DNA of 64,000 nt. It comes from Bradysia coprophila. Its lineage: Eukaryota > Arthropoda > Insecta > Diptera > Sciaridae. This document shows, one piece after another, positions 22,228 to 33,639 of the stretch (positions within the stretch are counted from its first letter, which is position 1; each line of letters begins with the position of its first letter). The stretch is taken from NCBI RefSeq assembly GCF_014529535.1, contig NC_050738.1:1178001-1242000 (forward strand), read 5' to 3'. The notes below the pieces were generated by a model. It saw only the letters and a program-made list of their open reading frames with translations, was not told the origin of the DNA and did no database searches. A program made the position numbers and the translations under genes.

Positions 22228-22374
22228 TAAAAATTCAACGTAGCCCCTGCATTTTACATGTACAATTAGAAATTAGTGTATGATTCTACAAACAAAGGAA
22301 TAAGGTGGAATTTTGACAGCGTCAAAACGAAGTTTGTTTGCTAGATAGGGTAATGGTTCTGCAGATCCACTCGA
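22228..22374. repeat. Dispersed repeat, copy 2 (partner at 18342)
   Basis: Same order of phrases as 18342-18482, with a deletion near the middle (aattagtgtatgattc versus aattagtcaacagtgtatgatcc). It adjoins the TTGGTAG element. Confidence 0.65.
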
Positions 22375-22392
22375 CAGATTTTGTTCTTTTTA

Positions 22393-23360
22393 GGTCTTTT
22401 TTCTTCTAGAAAAAATACCCTGTTATGGCCGGTTTGTCTGTCTGTCTGTCTGTCCGTCTGTCCGTCTGTCTGTTCCACAATTTTGGTAGTTTTGGTAGCT
22501 CTCAGTCGGTATGTGCTGGAATGAATCGGTAGTTGGTATTTTTGGTAGTTGGTAGTTGGTATTTTTGGTAGTTGGTAGTTGGTATTTTTGGTAGTTGGTA
22601 GTTTCGAGCTGGATTGACATTCAAAATTGCAAAGTCACCATGAGCATATCAACACCAGGCAAATAATAATTATTTGTTATCTGATCACCGATAGCTCACA
22701 GTTAACATTGCAATTCGAAAATTTGGTAGTTGGTAGCTGACTACCAAGGCTATAATTGACTACCAAATGTAATTTTTGGGGAAGAGATGTTTACTATTAG
22801 AGAACTACGCACCGACTGACGAAATTATTCTACATGCTCAGCTATTTATAAATCGGAAATTTGGTAGTCGGTAGCTTTGGTAGTTGGTAGTTGCGAGGTG
22901 GATTGACATTCAAAATTTCAAAGCCACCATGAGCATATCAACACCAGGCAAATAATAATTATTTTTTATCTGATCACCGATAGCTCACAGTTAACATTGC
23001 AATTCGAAAATTTGGTAGTTGGACTACCAAGGCTATAATTGACTACCAAACGTAATTTTTGGGGAAGAGATGTTTACTATTCGAGAACTACACACCCACT
23101 GACAAAAATATTCTAACTGCTCGCCTATTTAAAGTTTAATTTATGGTAGTTGACTACCAAACTGGTAGTTGAATTCCAAATTGGTAAAACGTTAGTGGAG
23201 ATGTTTACTCTTCAACAGCTGGATATCGACTGATGAAGCTATTCTTACGCCTTGCCTACAAAAAAAGAAAAAAGACCTCACCAGGCTTTTGCCGGTCTAT
23301 TCTTGTTTGTTTTACTTTCCCATTCTTGCTATCTGCGCCTCTGAGCTTTTCGTCTCAGGC
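22393..23360. mobile_element. TTGGTAG-rich element with duplicated 289-bp core
   Basis: aggtcttttttctt near 22394 faces aagaaaaaagacct near 23262. A (TGTC)n block lies at about 22434-22471. Arrays of ttggtag follow, then a 289-bp segment starting ggattgacattcaaaat at 22611 and again at 22900, each ending in ctaccaa words that can pair with the ttggtag words. The right end ctgagcttttcgtctcag (about 23340) is a hairpin also found inverted at 26681. It is non-coding. Confidence 0.6.
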
Positions 23361-24244
23361 TACGCAAAGTTGGTATGCAGAAAGTTGAACGAGTGAAATA
23401 AGAAAATCTAATTCTTGTAAATTCTTACAATTTTGTCTACATTTTTCATCATCGAATTTTATTGAAAATATTTCTTCTCCATTTGAATTTGCCAAACAAA
23501 ATTTATACTTCTTGTGTTCTAATGTACTAGCCGTCATTTTAACTATCTCGACTCTACGCGAACATTTTAAAACATTTAGAATGCATGTATGCTTCATTGT
23601 TACACTAATGATTGTTACATTAAATGATTGCATAGTGTGTGTTGAATGAGGATCGGTTCACTGATCATATCTCCGTTCAAGACCAGAAAGTTAATAAGTG
23701 TCGCGATTGGGTCGGTCATTGGTGTCTAAGTCCATCAGTATTGATAATCTATTTATACTGCAACATCAAAGACGACTAAGACAGAGTTGTAGAGGCGATA
23801 ACCGGGCACTACGGTTAAAACAAGCACGTTAAGGAGAGGAGTCTCTCAGATACGTTTAGTGCAAGTGTACCTGACCAAAGGATAAAACATCCATCCATGT
23901 TGTGTACGACTGACCATAATTCTCCCAATCGAGTCGCAGGTTTTTAGGCAGCTATGCTGCAAGATCGTTTTACTAATTAAGACCTACGTACCAGCTGATT
24001 CCTGGTAAAAACATGACGTGAAATACACGATCAAGGGAAAAGAAACAAAGGATACGTGTTTCATGATCGGGTTTCCTCAATCGTCCCAAACTGAAAAATT
24101 GTAAATGTAGCATCGAATGCAGAGCAAATTCCTAACCATCAAAAATGGTTTGTGTGTTTGAAGAAAAATGAAATTCGATAACGATGTGGTGTGTTCGCCT
24201 AGCTCAAACTATTAATAAAGTGCATCTTACGGTCGCACCGCTTT
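23361..24244. other. Intergenic, no supported gene
   Basis: A minus-strand frame at 23355-23633 (92 codons) has no recognised motif. The 3' UTR of the P450 gene probably extends below 24245. Confidence 0.4.
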
Positions 24245-26106
24245 TTAAATTCTTTCATGCAGCACCAATTTATACGGTTGTGGAGATAGGATAAACGATG
24301 ATTTAGGCTTAAAACCGGGTAGCGGATGATCTGGACTCTCCGTCAACTCAAAATTTTGTAAAATTCCCGTGAGAAACATAAAAAATTCAACTTGCGCTAA
24401 GTTCTCGGCAACACAAACTCTTTTCCCTATCGAGAACGGAATTACTCGTTCGTCTTTCGTGTATGATCCATCTGCATTCAAAAATCTTTCCGGCCGGAAG
24501 TTCTCTGGATCGCCCCAATACGTTCGGTCGTGATGAACGTGGTACAGATTTGGCAGTATAATCGTTCCCTGGGGCAAACTATAGTTCCCGATTTCTGTTG
24601 CGCCTAGCGTGCAATGCAGTACGTCTCCGGGTAGAATGGACGATAAACGAAATATTTCATTGACCACGGCCGACATATAAGGCATTCTGTGAGACGTATA
24701 GTTAGTTACAAGACTTGAGGTAATTAATTTTGAATTTTCATTACTTTGGCCGATCCGACGGGTCAGGCAGTCGTTTTCGGCCAATTACTGAATCGATTTC
24801 TTTGTGAATTTTTTCCATCACATTCCGAGAACTAGAAATATATAAAAGTCCAAAGCTCAGCGAACTGCTGATGGTGTCTGAGCCAGCAACAAACATATTT
24901 GTGAGTCCGTCGATGAGATTCAAGACTAAAATGAAATGTTTTTTTTTCAGCACACTTGAACCTACAACATTTCGTTTTACCTCCTTCGTCTTGATAAAAG
25001 CTCGACTTGGGATCGTCACATTCGTCGATTTGTTGCAGGTAAGCATCGATGTAGTCTTGCGGCATTGAGCCGGGAACAAATCTTTGTCTGTGCTTTTCAA
25101 TGACTGATCTTAACAATTTATGTAAGTTGTCCACAGCAGTCTGCATTTTCTCGGTGCCTGATTTCTTACCAGGCATTAAAGCCGCCAGCCATGGCAGAAA
25201 ATATAGGACGGCGAGAACATCTTGACCTGATAAGCTTCTGTCATTTCCATAATATATTCATTTATGAAACAATCACTTTGCGATCAGTATCGAGACACAG
25301 ATGACACTTACGTTTTGATTGATGAGTAGACTTTTTTCGGTATCGGATCGAACAGTGAAAATTTCTCCCCTGTAATTATGTACCACAATGAGTTAATAAT
25401 GGAGATGGGAAACGTTTCCGCCGGATCGATAGGCTTTCCCGTATTTTCTCTGCGGAAAGTTCAACGTTAAGCTTTCTCTGTTGAATAAAAATAATTTCTC
25501 TGCTGCGGACTCACTTGAAATAATCGATCAATTCTTCAATTTCATGTTGAATGGAGTCGATCATTTGCACTTTTCCGAAGCCAAAATCTCGCAACACTCG
25601 CATCGAAAATCGGCGCTGAGCTTGCCAATTAATGCCATTATTGAATGTGATACCTGAAGCATGAATTGCTTTATCCTTTTCAAAAGTCCCATTTTACCTT
25701 GTATTCGTAAAAGAAAAATCATTTTTCTACTGACCTTTCTTATAGAAACTCATTCGGAGCAAATAATTCGGCCGTCCGGAGAAAATGTCTTCTTTCAACG
25801 CATTTTTAATAACATCGAAATCGTTCAGCACAACATACCAATAACTTCCCAACTTTATACTAAAAATGTCACCAAATTTTTTCCCAATTTCACCTATGCT
25901 TGCATACGAATCTGAGCCCAGAAACGGTAAGTATCCCAAAATAGGAATCCCGTTCGGTCCTAAAATGTTACTCGATTCAAATGAAAACCATGGAAACTTT
26001 CCGGTAATCAAATACGAACGTTACCTGGCGGAAAGCGTTTGGGACGTTTCTCTTTGTAATAGAAGAACGTCACAAGTATGACAACTATTAATATTGCTGA
26101 TAGCAT
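24245..26106 (-). CDS. Cytochrome P450, CYP2-clan-like (487 aa, 7 exons)
   Basis: Exons in gene order: 26025-26106, 25735-25959, 25515-25653, 25312-25449, 24981-25237, 24745-24925 and 24245-24686. The six GT..AG introns are 55-81 bp, and the exons sum to exactly 488 codons. An N-terminal membrane anchor (LSAILIVVILVTFFYY) leads to the hinge PPGPNGIPILGYLPFL. Next come the C-helix W-x3-R (residues 112-116), the I-helix AGSDT (294-298), the K-helix E-I-F-R (351-354), FRPERF (404-409) and the heme loop FSIGKRVCVAE with Cys432. It is an ER haem monooxygenase using NADPH-P450 reductase; substrates could be xenobiotics or hormones. The usual glycine two residues after the heme cysteine is alanine. 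The sequence resembles CYP303-305-type insect proteins, but the subfamily is unproven. Confidence 0.93.
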
Positions 26107-26436
26107 TTTAACTTGGGAAACCGGTATACGTAGATCTCGTTTTACAATGAATCCATTTACCAAATTGAATGGAAAAATGTAACCTTTCATAGACGTGCAC
26201 TTACAAACTGATGAAAATGTCGATGAAGATGTTTTTTATTGCGATATTTGTCATCAACTGAAAATGTTTAAATAGAATTCATCTATAAGCAAAACAAACC
26301 GAACCAGACAGAAATTAAAGGGGCAATTAACTGCATGAACAATTATTTGCACAACCAACGAATTGCGAAAAAGTTAAAAAAATATTTCCATAATTTTTGA
26401 CGATACGATACAGTGAATATTGTCTGGTGATATTCA

Positions 26437-27172
26437 CCTGTCATATACGGCTATTCATCTGTTACCGATAACGACGACAAAAATAATGAGAAGCTCTAGG
26501 TAATATGGTCATTTATATATATAAAAAGCATGTTAAAAAAATTGAAGTACAAGATTTGAAATCGACAGATTAAAAATACTTTGATAAATGGAAGTAATAG
26601 ACCCGATAATAATACTGGTTATATGCTTGCCGTCTGTAACAAGGTTCTGAAAGAACTGCGTACATACAAAGTTTACTTAACCTGAGACGAAAAGCTCAGG
26701 GGCGCAAATTGCAAGAACCGAATTCCCGTACACAGAAAACCAAAACAAGACTAATTTTCACATTTATTGAACTTCAAGGAAACATCCTTCGGAGAAACAT
26801 CCTTTGGAACGACAAACAGAGCTATAGCTCTTCCCTTTCCCGCACATCACGTAAAGTGGCAAAAAAGAAAAAAGAAAAGCTGTTTCGAGAACTAGCGGCG
26901 GTCACAGGTCAGAGTGGACTGACCACCTTCAGTTGCTTCCGCTATCCTCTTACACAAGACAGCAGCAAAACTTTCCATGAACAAGTGTAGGATAGTTTAT
27001 ATTGAGACATTGCCATCTGCTGACACCTTACACACATTAATCTGTTGATTTAAAATCTTGTACTTCAATTTTTTTTAACATGCAATTTACTATGTAAAGG
27101 ACCATATTACGCAGTTATTGTCATTATTTTGTCGTCGTTATCGATAACAGATGAATAGCCGTATGTTACAGG
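26437..27172. mobile_element. DNA element with ~125-bp terminal inverted repeats
   Basis: The left arm has tacggctattcatctgtta, cgataacgacgacaaaa and aaaattgaagtacaagattt. It faces the right arm with aaatcttgtacttcaatttt, gtcgtcgttatcgataacag and atgaatagccgtatg. Arms match over about 125 bp with small gaps. No clear target duplication was seen. A different element lies nested in the centre. It sits just upstream of the P450 gene. Confidence 0.7.
26681..26995. mobile_element. Nested element fragment with CCTGAG..CTCAGG hairpin end
   Basis: It begins cctgagacgaaaagctcagg, then ggcgcaaattgcaag. This matches, inverted, the end of the TTGGTAG element at 23335-23360 (25 of 26 bases) and about 60 bp beyond it. 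The other boundary is not clear. The 93-codon frame at 26709-26990 has no family signature. Confidence 0.5.
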
Positions 27173-29126
27173 TTAAGATCGTAACAATTCTTCGAACAAA
27201 TGAGGATCACGTTTAAAAAGGCTGCCTTGTCATATGTTATAAACACTTTGACCACAGTATGGCTACTAGCATGAACGTTGACAAGTGTCGAATTTGGAGA
27301 CTTTAGTGATACGAGCCACCTCTTAGGATTGTTTGTATTGTATGTATTGTTTAGCCTGTAGTGAATATCGAATAACAATCGAAAACTCAGCACAATAAGT
27401 CGATTGCTAGTACGTTTTCGGACTTACGTTCAGTTCAACAGTTTTTTTTCCAAAAAATTTCCATTTCCGGAAATTAAATTTTTGAAATTCTTTTAAAATA
27501 GCCTCAGAACGAGTATGTAAGTCATTCCTTTAACAAAGGTTGTGCATATCGAATCCAGCGAGGCGACAACTTTAATACTTTCAGAGATGGTGAAAGGTGA
27601 AAGTATGCAAGATATTGTTTTACTTGCTCGGGTGCAGTGTAATAGCTTTACCATAAATTGTAGCGTTGTGGAACTATAAAATGTTACACATTTCTAACGG
27701 TAGCATTACCCCTTATGTGCTTAATATACTAGTTTGTCATCTTCAAGTAAATTTGTCTTTCTCATTGTTTAAATATGAAAACATCTGAACAAATGATTCA
27801 ATATTGTATGATCGATACCAACTCAATTGATCAACTAAATTCTTTAATCGATGCGTAACTACGAGCTGTAAGTGTATGTTCAGTGTCTAGGGCGGATATA
27901 AGATTCAATGTGTAACAGGTGTAACGTCTCATGGTATAAATAGTAGATTACCTAAACGTTTTACCACATTTTCTAAAGTTTTCCCGGATTTTCTTAAATT
28001 TTTCTTAGTTTTTCCATTTTTTTTAAATTGAGAAAAATCGGAAAAATCTAGAAATGTCTCGGAAAATGTTTCCCCGAAAATACTTCGTGATTATATGAGC
28101 GATGAATTCTGATGAACTTAACTCATAAGCAATGAGGTTTGGAAACTGTTATTTTGACCCGTGTCTAAGATAAAACAGTTTCCAGAGCATGTTACTTGAA
28201 TGAGTGAATTTGCGAGTACCACGAAAATAATTAATTATCTTATAGTCTTTTGGATTGGTTGACATGGTTGACCCATCCGGAGAGTTCTACCTAACAGAAA
28301 TTAAAAAGAATAACAAATTGGAACAGCTCTTCTTATGTTATAATGAACGCTTTCCGTGGAAGGCTGCATACATGAATACAACATGTAATGACAGCTTTCC
28401 GGGCGGGACAAGAACATCCTTTTTGATCATTTTCGATTTTTTTTTTCATTTTATGCAATAACCGGCAAATACAGATACAGACTGCTGTTTTTTTTCACCT
28501 GGGAAGAATATGGCTGGTACGCAAAAATGTTGATAATTTTCACAGCCACCTCGTAGGCAAAAATTTCAAATTATTCGAAATTGTACTGAAATTATGTAGA
28601 ATTATGTAGAATTATGTATGATGCGAAACTTACGAAAAAATTAGGTTAGGAAACTACCCAAGCAATCTATGTTCCAGCTTCTCAGCGGATTCCTACAATT
28701 TGTGCATTTGCTGTATTTCACTTTTAATTTTTCCTATCGCAAGAATAGTGAATCCAATCGCCATTAATGCTTATACATCAGGCCGGGTATATTCTCGAAT
28801 GGAAAAAAAGGGTAGAATGGCAGTTATGTTCGTTTGATAAGGCTGTTTGTATTTAACTTTGACTAATCATGAAGGGACATTACAGTCTATCGTCTAGGTA
28901 GTAGTAACCACAAATCAATTGAAACAAACGATACGAGTTGGATCCGATGGAGTGCTTCAAAGTGGTGATAGAGAATTATTTGGAAAATGTAAGTAAAATC
29001 AATGGGACTAGTTGTTTAGATCGGAACATTTGATCGATGAAGAATTCATAATATATACACTAACGGCCATGGTATGGCTTCCATACCCTTAATGTGAACC
29101 TACTTCCAAGCACTCAAAGGCATATG
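27173..29126. other. Intergenic, no supported gene
   Basis: Includes an A/T-rich palindromic stretch near 27970-28085 (ttttcccggattttcttaaa versus gaaaaatcggaaaaatc), similar in style to 45938-46048. Short frames only. Confidence 0.4.
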
Positions 29127-29310
29127 TGTTTAAGGAATATCGGTTTCTCAGGTTCAATTATTTTATGTCGAATCAAAAGACTGTTGTTTATAGATCAACG
29201 TTATAATATGAACTAAATTGCACAGTACAATGCTTGACATTACATAATTTAGAAACTTAATTGACTGTGCCAACTATTAAGATAAACAAAAGTTCAGATT
29301 GGTCTGAACA
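29127..29310 (-). repeat. 3' LTR of the Bel/Pao element (184 bp)
   Basis: Reads TGTTCAGACCAATC..CCTTAAACA on the minus strand. By eye it is identical to the copy at 30843-31026 over all 184 bases. ATATG lies just outside (29122-29126). Confidence 0.9.
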
Positions 29311-29364
29311 TACTCCCGGCCAAGACATTATAAATCGTCTTCAAATAAAACTAACACAAAAAAT

Positions 29365-29760
29365 TCAAAATGAAATGAAATTGGCTCGGAAGATAAAATG
29401 AATGAAACGGAAAAATTTACTCAAAAATAAACTCAAATTCAAATCCTCATCGGTCAGGCTGCACATTGGTCTCGAAATAAATGCGCACTCGATTTGACAA
29501 AAAAGAATTGTCAGCTCCTTAAACGTGAGATGTGACGACCCAACAATTTGTTTGAGGTGAAACTTCATTGATTGCACTGCTGCTTCCCAAATTCCTCCGA
29601 AATTACTTGCTGTTGTAGGATTGAATTCCCAATCGACGCCGTCGTTGGTAAATAAAGCGACTATTTCGTCCATTTGTTCTCTCAGTGCGCTCTGCTGTGC
29701 CTTAGAAAGCTCCAGTCCACAAAATTCGCAGCATTTTTGTTGTACATAATGGCAGGTTTT
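29365..29760 (-). pseudogene. Bel/Pao integrase C-terminal remnant, frameshifted
   Basis: One frame carries FISRRAKPAIMYNKNAANF, matching the integrase core around its second catalytic aspartate, but the usual SDN is replaced by YNKN. A shift of frame near 29710 leads to the next part: VDWEFNPTTASNFGGIWEAA and LTFKELTILFCQIE, which are typical of Bel/Pao integrase ends. The third acidic residue (GGIWE) is present. Loss of the aspartate plus the frame break make it non-functional. Confidence 0.8.
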
Positions 29761-30824
29761 GCCCGACGACTGATGAATCTCTTGGATAATCGTTTTCGGA
29801 TACCATGGAGCGCTTCATTCTCCAGCGAACGATGTTGAAGACTACTCATGTTCCATAAACAAGTCGAGAAACATTCCGCTAATTGTTCACACATTGATAC
29901 TCCATTGACTGTCTGCAATTGACCACAATAATACGAAGAAACGGCAGTTGGAACAATTACTGCAAGATGAATAAATCCAGCTGATCTGTCAGCCTTGCAA
30001 CTTCCGACTCGTTCGGCCTTTGACACGCTTAAAGACGAACTGGAATGATTGCTTGATCCGTTATGAGACGCCGAAACCAATGCTCGAAATGAAACTTTAA
30101 TCGAACAAACGATTGAAATGTGGAATACTCGATGATGTTTGACTATTGAAACACATAAAGTCAAAATTGTAAATTCCGGTTTTCGCTGTACGGATTGCAG
30201 TTGACCAAAATTGAAACCATAAAATGACCACTGCTCTACTCCATTGATTGTCTTTGGTAGACGATTATTGCACACGATAACTTTGAAACAAAGAAATGGT
30301 GACGTCAACCAAGCTGTACTGGCATACACTAATTGCATAGTGATACTCGAATGCACCAATTTGTAGTCGAAAATCAGCTTCTCTGTCATTATTGAACACT
30401 GAAAGACAGTAGAGCACGAAGCCAATCCATGAGCCACTACATGAAACTGCAATTCGATGATTATTTTCGAAGCGTGTATTTGAGACAACGTGGATCTTTT
30501 GTTAACCAGCGACCTTTTGTTTCCATCCACGTTTTTCTCACAAATGAACATTGAGAGAATGGGCACAAATCGTAAAACTTCCAACTCGCTGAACACTTGA
30601 CTCTTTAAATCGTATCTTTTCGATGAAACAACTAGAACCATTTGATTCTTTTCACAAACATACAAATTTGAATGATTCACAAAAATGTCTATTGTCTTAG
30701 AACGCGATTGTTCGCACTTGTCGGAACATAAACTTTCATCGACCGATAATTTGATAAAAAAACAGCCGATTTCTCTCACAACTACAACGCGAATTAAATA
30801 AACAAACGGTTGAGCAACCGACAT
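29761..30824 (-). other. Interior of the Bel/Pao element, open frame of unknown origin
   Basis: A minus-strand frame of 380 codons runs 30824-29682 and ends in the integrase remnant. Its first ~280 residues resemble no gag, protease or RT I know. The amino-acid makeup is serine- and valine-rich with many cysteines. It may be a rearranged or captured filler that replaced the deleted gag-pol, with the open frame kept by chance or youth. Confidence 0.4.
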
Positions 30825-30842
30825 CCCGGTTGAGCCCCCAAA

Positions 30843-31026
30843 TGTTTAAGGAATATCGGTTTCTCAGGTTCAATTATTTTATGTCGAATCAAAAGACTGT
30901 TGTTTATAGATCAACGTTATAATATGAACTAAATTGCACAGTACAATGCTTGACATTACATAATTTAGAAACTTAATTGACTGTGCCAACTATTAAGATA
31001 AACAAAAGTTCAGATTGGTCTGAACA
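30843..31026 (-). repeat. 5' LTR of the Bel/Pao element (184 bp)
   Basis: Apparently identical to the LTR at 29127-29310, flanked outside by ATATG (31027-31031). It is followed inward on the minus strand by TTGGGGGCTCAACCGGGA. Confidence 0.9.
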
Positions 31027-31409
31027 ATATGTGCCAGAACAAAGAATTTTGTTTGAAGTAGGTAGCGTGGCAGGCATATCTTTCAAACCTTGACTGATGC
31101 GAGGCTAATATGCACGCGCCACCTTTTTAAAAGGTTTCCAACAAAAATGTTTCCCTCACCTGAGGAACCTCGTACGAGACTGAAAAAGGTCTCGCGGCTC
31201 CGTTCAAATATTGTGGTTTTCCGTCCTTTCTATTGCACATCGAGTAGAACGATTTTTGGTCAATGAAATAATTGGGTCTCTTTCTTGGATTAGTCAATGA
31301 CCATGGAGTTGTATGTAAAGCTAATGTTCTTTTGTTCTTTCAACGCATACTCGTAAAACAATGTTCCATTTAGCGACCAACATTTTTGTTTATTGGTTTT
31401 GTTCACATT

Positions 31410-32349
31410 TTACTTATCTAATTCTTCATAAATTCGTTCGATCTTCTGGCAAATAAATTTCTCCTCCCAACTGCCATAACAACTGATGTCATTAAACTTA
31501 AATTGACCGTCCTTTTGCAAGCTCAAGCACCATTCGTTGTCATTGTCTGGTTGGCCATCCTGCCAGGTCATATTATACGAAACTGTTTGCCTCGAGCTGA
31601 CCCAGTACCAATCAGTTTTGGACCTTTTACTTATCGCTACGCCACCAACATGTACAAAGCTTCCGAACAGATCTCGCTCTTTTTCGCACATCTCAGCTAC
31701 AGCTTCGTATTCTTCTAATGTTTCCAGCGAAACGATATCGAAACCATACGCATGGCAAATGGGTCGTGCGTATTGCCATTGGGCTTTGAAATGTCGAGGA
31801 ACCCAATAGGTCTTTTTGACGTTGAATGAACCTGATACGCCTGTTTCAAGGAAAAAGAAAAAATAAAAATTGTCGGAATTAGACTCGGTTTATGTCAAGT
31901 AGAAATTACAAACAAACAATTTGGTTGGATACTAGGTATGCGTTGAAATGAATTGTTGATAAAATCTGCATGAAAAGAAATGAAAAACTTTTAATCTGCA
32001 GCGATAAGCTTGACGATAACTAGTTTCCGTTAAGAGGTTTTAAAAGAAACGAAGAGCAAAATGAACTTCTTAGCCGCACTCAAGTGGATGAAGAAAAATT
32101 ATGGAACAATGGAAAAATGATTTTTTTTTGTTATTTGTTTATGCCAACGCGAGCAATGCATAATTTATGAAATGGCGATTAAACAGAGCGTAGATGGTCG
32201 ATATTGTGCAGCAAAAAAATGATAAAGTAATACTTACGGTATGATCCCAATTTTTTAAACACAATTTCGTCATCGGGATGCTTAGAATCATCAGTTCTGA
32301 TGAGAACACAAAAGCCAATAATTACTAGCGAAAATAACACAAGTTTCAT
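31410..32349 (-). CDS. Secreted C-type lectin (180 aa, 2 exons)
   Basis: Exon 1 is 32238-32349 and exon 2 is 31410-31840, separated by a 397-bp GT..AG intron, for 181 codons with stop. A signal peptide (MKLVLFSLVIIGFCVLI) precedes one C-type lectin domain: TYWVPRHFKAQWQYARPIC, YGFDIVSLE, DGQPDNDNEWCLSL, FNDISCYGSW and KFICQ. The QPD triplet is the galactose-type sugar and calcium-binding signature. The second binding motif is FND instead of WND, so calcium binding may be altered. Insect lectins of this type act in haemolymph or gut as pattern-recognition proteins. A poly(A) signal, AATAAA on the minus strand, lies at 31389-31394. Confidence 0.9.
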
Positions 32350-32861
32350 TGTAATAAGACTTGACCAAATACTTCGATTTGTTAAAAAAAAATTTAATTG
32401 TCTCGTCAGACTAGTTCGTTTCGTTAAAATAAATTAAAAATTTCGCGACTTTCCTTAATCACGATCGCCAGAGGAATGACGAAATTTTACCGAATCGAAC
32501 ATTTCAATGCCGGAGAGAACATTTCAATGCCGGAGAGAACATTTCAGTGCAACTAGACCTTTGTTGAGAATTTTGTAAAAAGGGATCGAGAATGAACAGA
32601 GACAGACGCATGGTAAAATCGGTGTTTTCCGAGTAAGATTACAGTTTCTATCACGACCAAAAACAAAATCGTAAATTGTCAGATGGTTAGAGCAGTTGAG
32701 TTGTCATAGTCCAACTAAAATATGAGACAGGGTGTCCCAAATTCGTATGGAGAAAACAGAAAACTTTAAGAACTTCTACTTAATCCAAAATGTCTGATCT
32801 TGTTTCTGTTCTCGCATTTTTTTTCTTTTGTCTACTCCAACTACGTTTGCGTTTAGTAAGA
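32350..32861. other. Upstream region of the lectin gene
   Basis: A 22-bp direct duplication, gaacatttcaatgccggaga, occurs at about 32497-32540. No TATA box is obvious near the lectin start. No gene seen. Confidence 0.4.
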
Positions 32862-33530
32862 CTCGGAACAGTTCAGGTTTACCTGAATCTGAACCATCTG
32901 AACTGAAAATACCTGAATCTGCTTTGGTCTGAATATCTGATTTAATCAATTTTCACCTGACCTGACCTGATTTTACCTGAAAGCTGATCAGATCGAACCT
33001 GACCAGAAAATTTGTATGAACCTGACAGGTTGGATTGGATATCCTATTTAACGACTGGATGTAGGATGTCAGGTAATTTCACTGTATACAGTGCCACGGA
33101 AGGAACTTGCGGGTTCCCTGATTCAGGTAATTTGATTATATTGTTTGACAAACTGACTAGAAACTGCGTAAGGTAGATAGTCCAATCACATGATCGAGCG
33201 ACGGTGATTGTTGTTAGTTATAAGTTTCTTACATCTCGAGTGGCGGCCCGGCGCTGTTCAATACAATGATACAATGTGTATGCAAAGAATCAACGTACTG
33301 AACGAGGAGGGCAAAAAGGGAGATCCAAGTAAGTCATTCTACTGTGAGCGATTCAACTTCAAGCTCTTCCGGGAAGACCACAGGGTCCTACTCGAATGTG
33401 CAAGGTCAAGGTCAAGGTGAACCTGACAGGTTGGATTGAAACAAGGTTCAGGTCAGGTCAGATTTGATTTCTAAAATTACCTGACCTGTAATTTCAGGTA
33501 ATGCTGACTTTTCACCGCGTTGACCGTTAT
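32862..33530. mobile_element. CCTGA-array element with internal non-repeat segment
   Basis: It begins gactcggaacagttcagg and ends tttcaggtaatgctgac..ccgcgttgaccg, matching in order the compact element at 45663-45914. Both are built from CCTGA/TCAGG pentamers. This copy carries about 350 bp of extra, G+C-richer sequence (about 33060-33410) with a 70-codon frame of no recognised family. Boundaries are approximate. Confidence 0.5.
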
Positions 33531-33639
33531 TACACTTTATCATTTCATCAATGAATTATTTAAGCGGTTCAGAGTCAACTTAAACTTTTCGAAATAGGGA
33601 CGATTCAAAAAACTGGTATGGCTGCTCCGATAAGCCTTA

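Larger units (their letters stand above)
29127..31026 (-). mobile_element. Internally deleted Bel/Pao LTR retrotransposon
   Basis: Two direct 184-bp LTRs bound a 1900-bp insertion. The 5-bp target duplication ATATG (29122-29126 and 31027-31031) marks both edges. Next to the 5' LTR is a primer-binding-type segment (TTGGGGGCTCAACCGGGAT) of the kind seen in Bel elements. Only part of the pol gene, the integrase end, is recognisable; protease, RT and RNase H are missing. Matching LTRs and an intact duplication imply a recent insertion of an already deleted element, presumably moved by enzymes of a complete relative elsewhere. Confidence 0.9.

Noticed and set aside
24741..26190. P450 as a broken pseudogene
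   Set aside because: The frame changes coincide with six short GT..AG introns, and the exons sum to exactly 488 codons.
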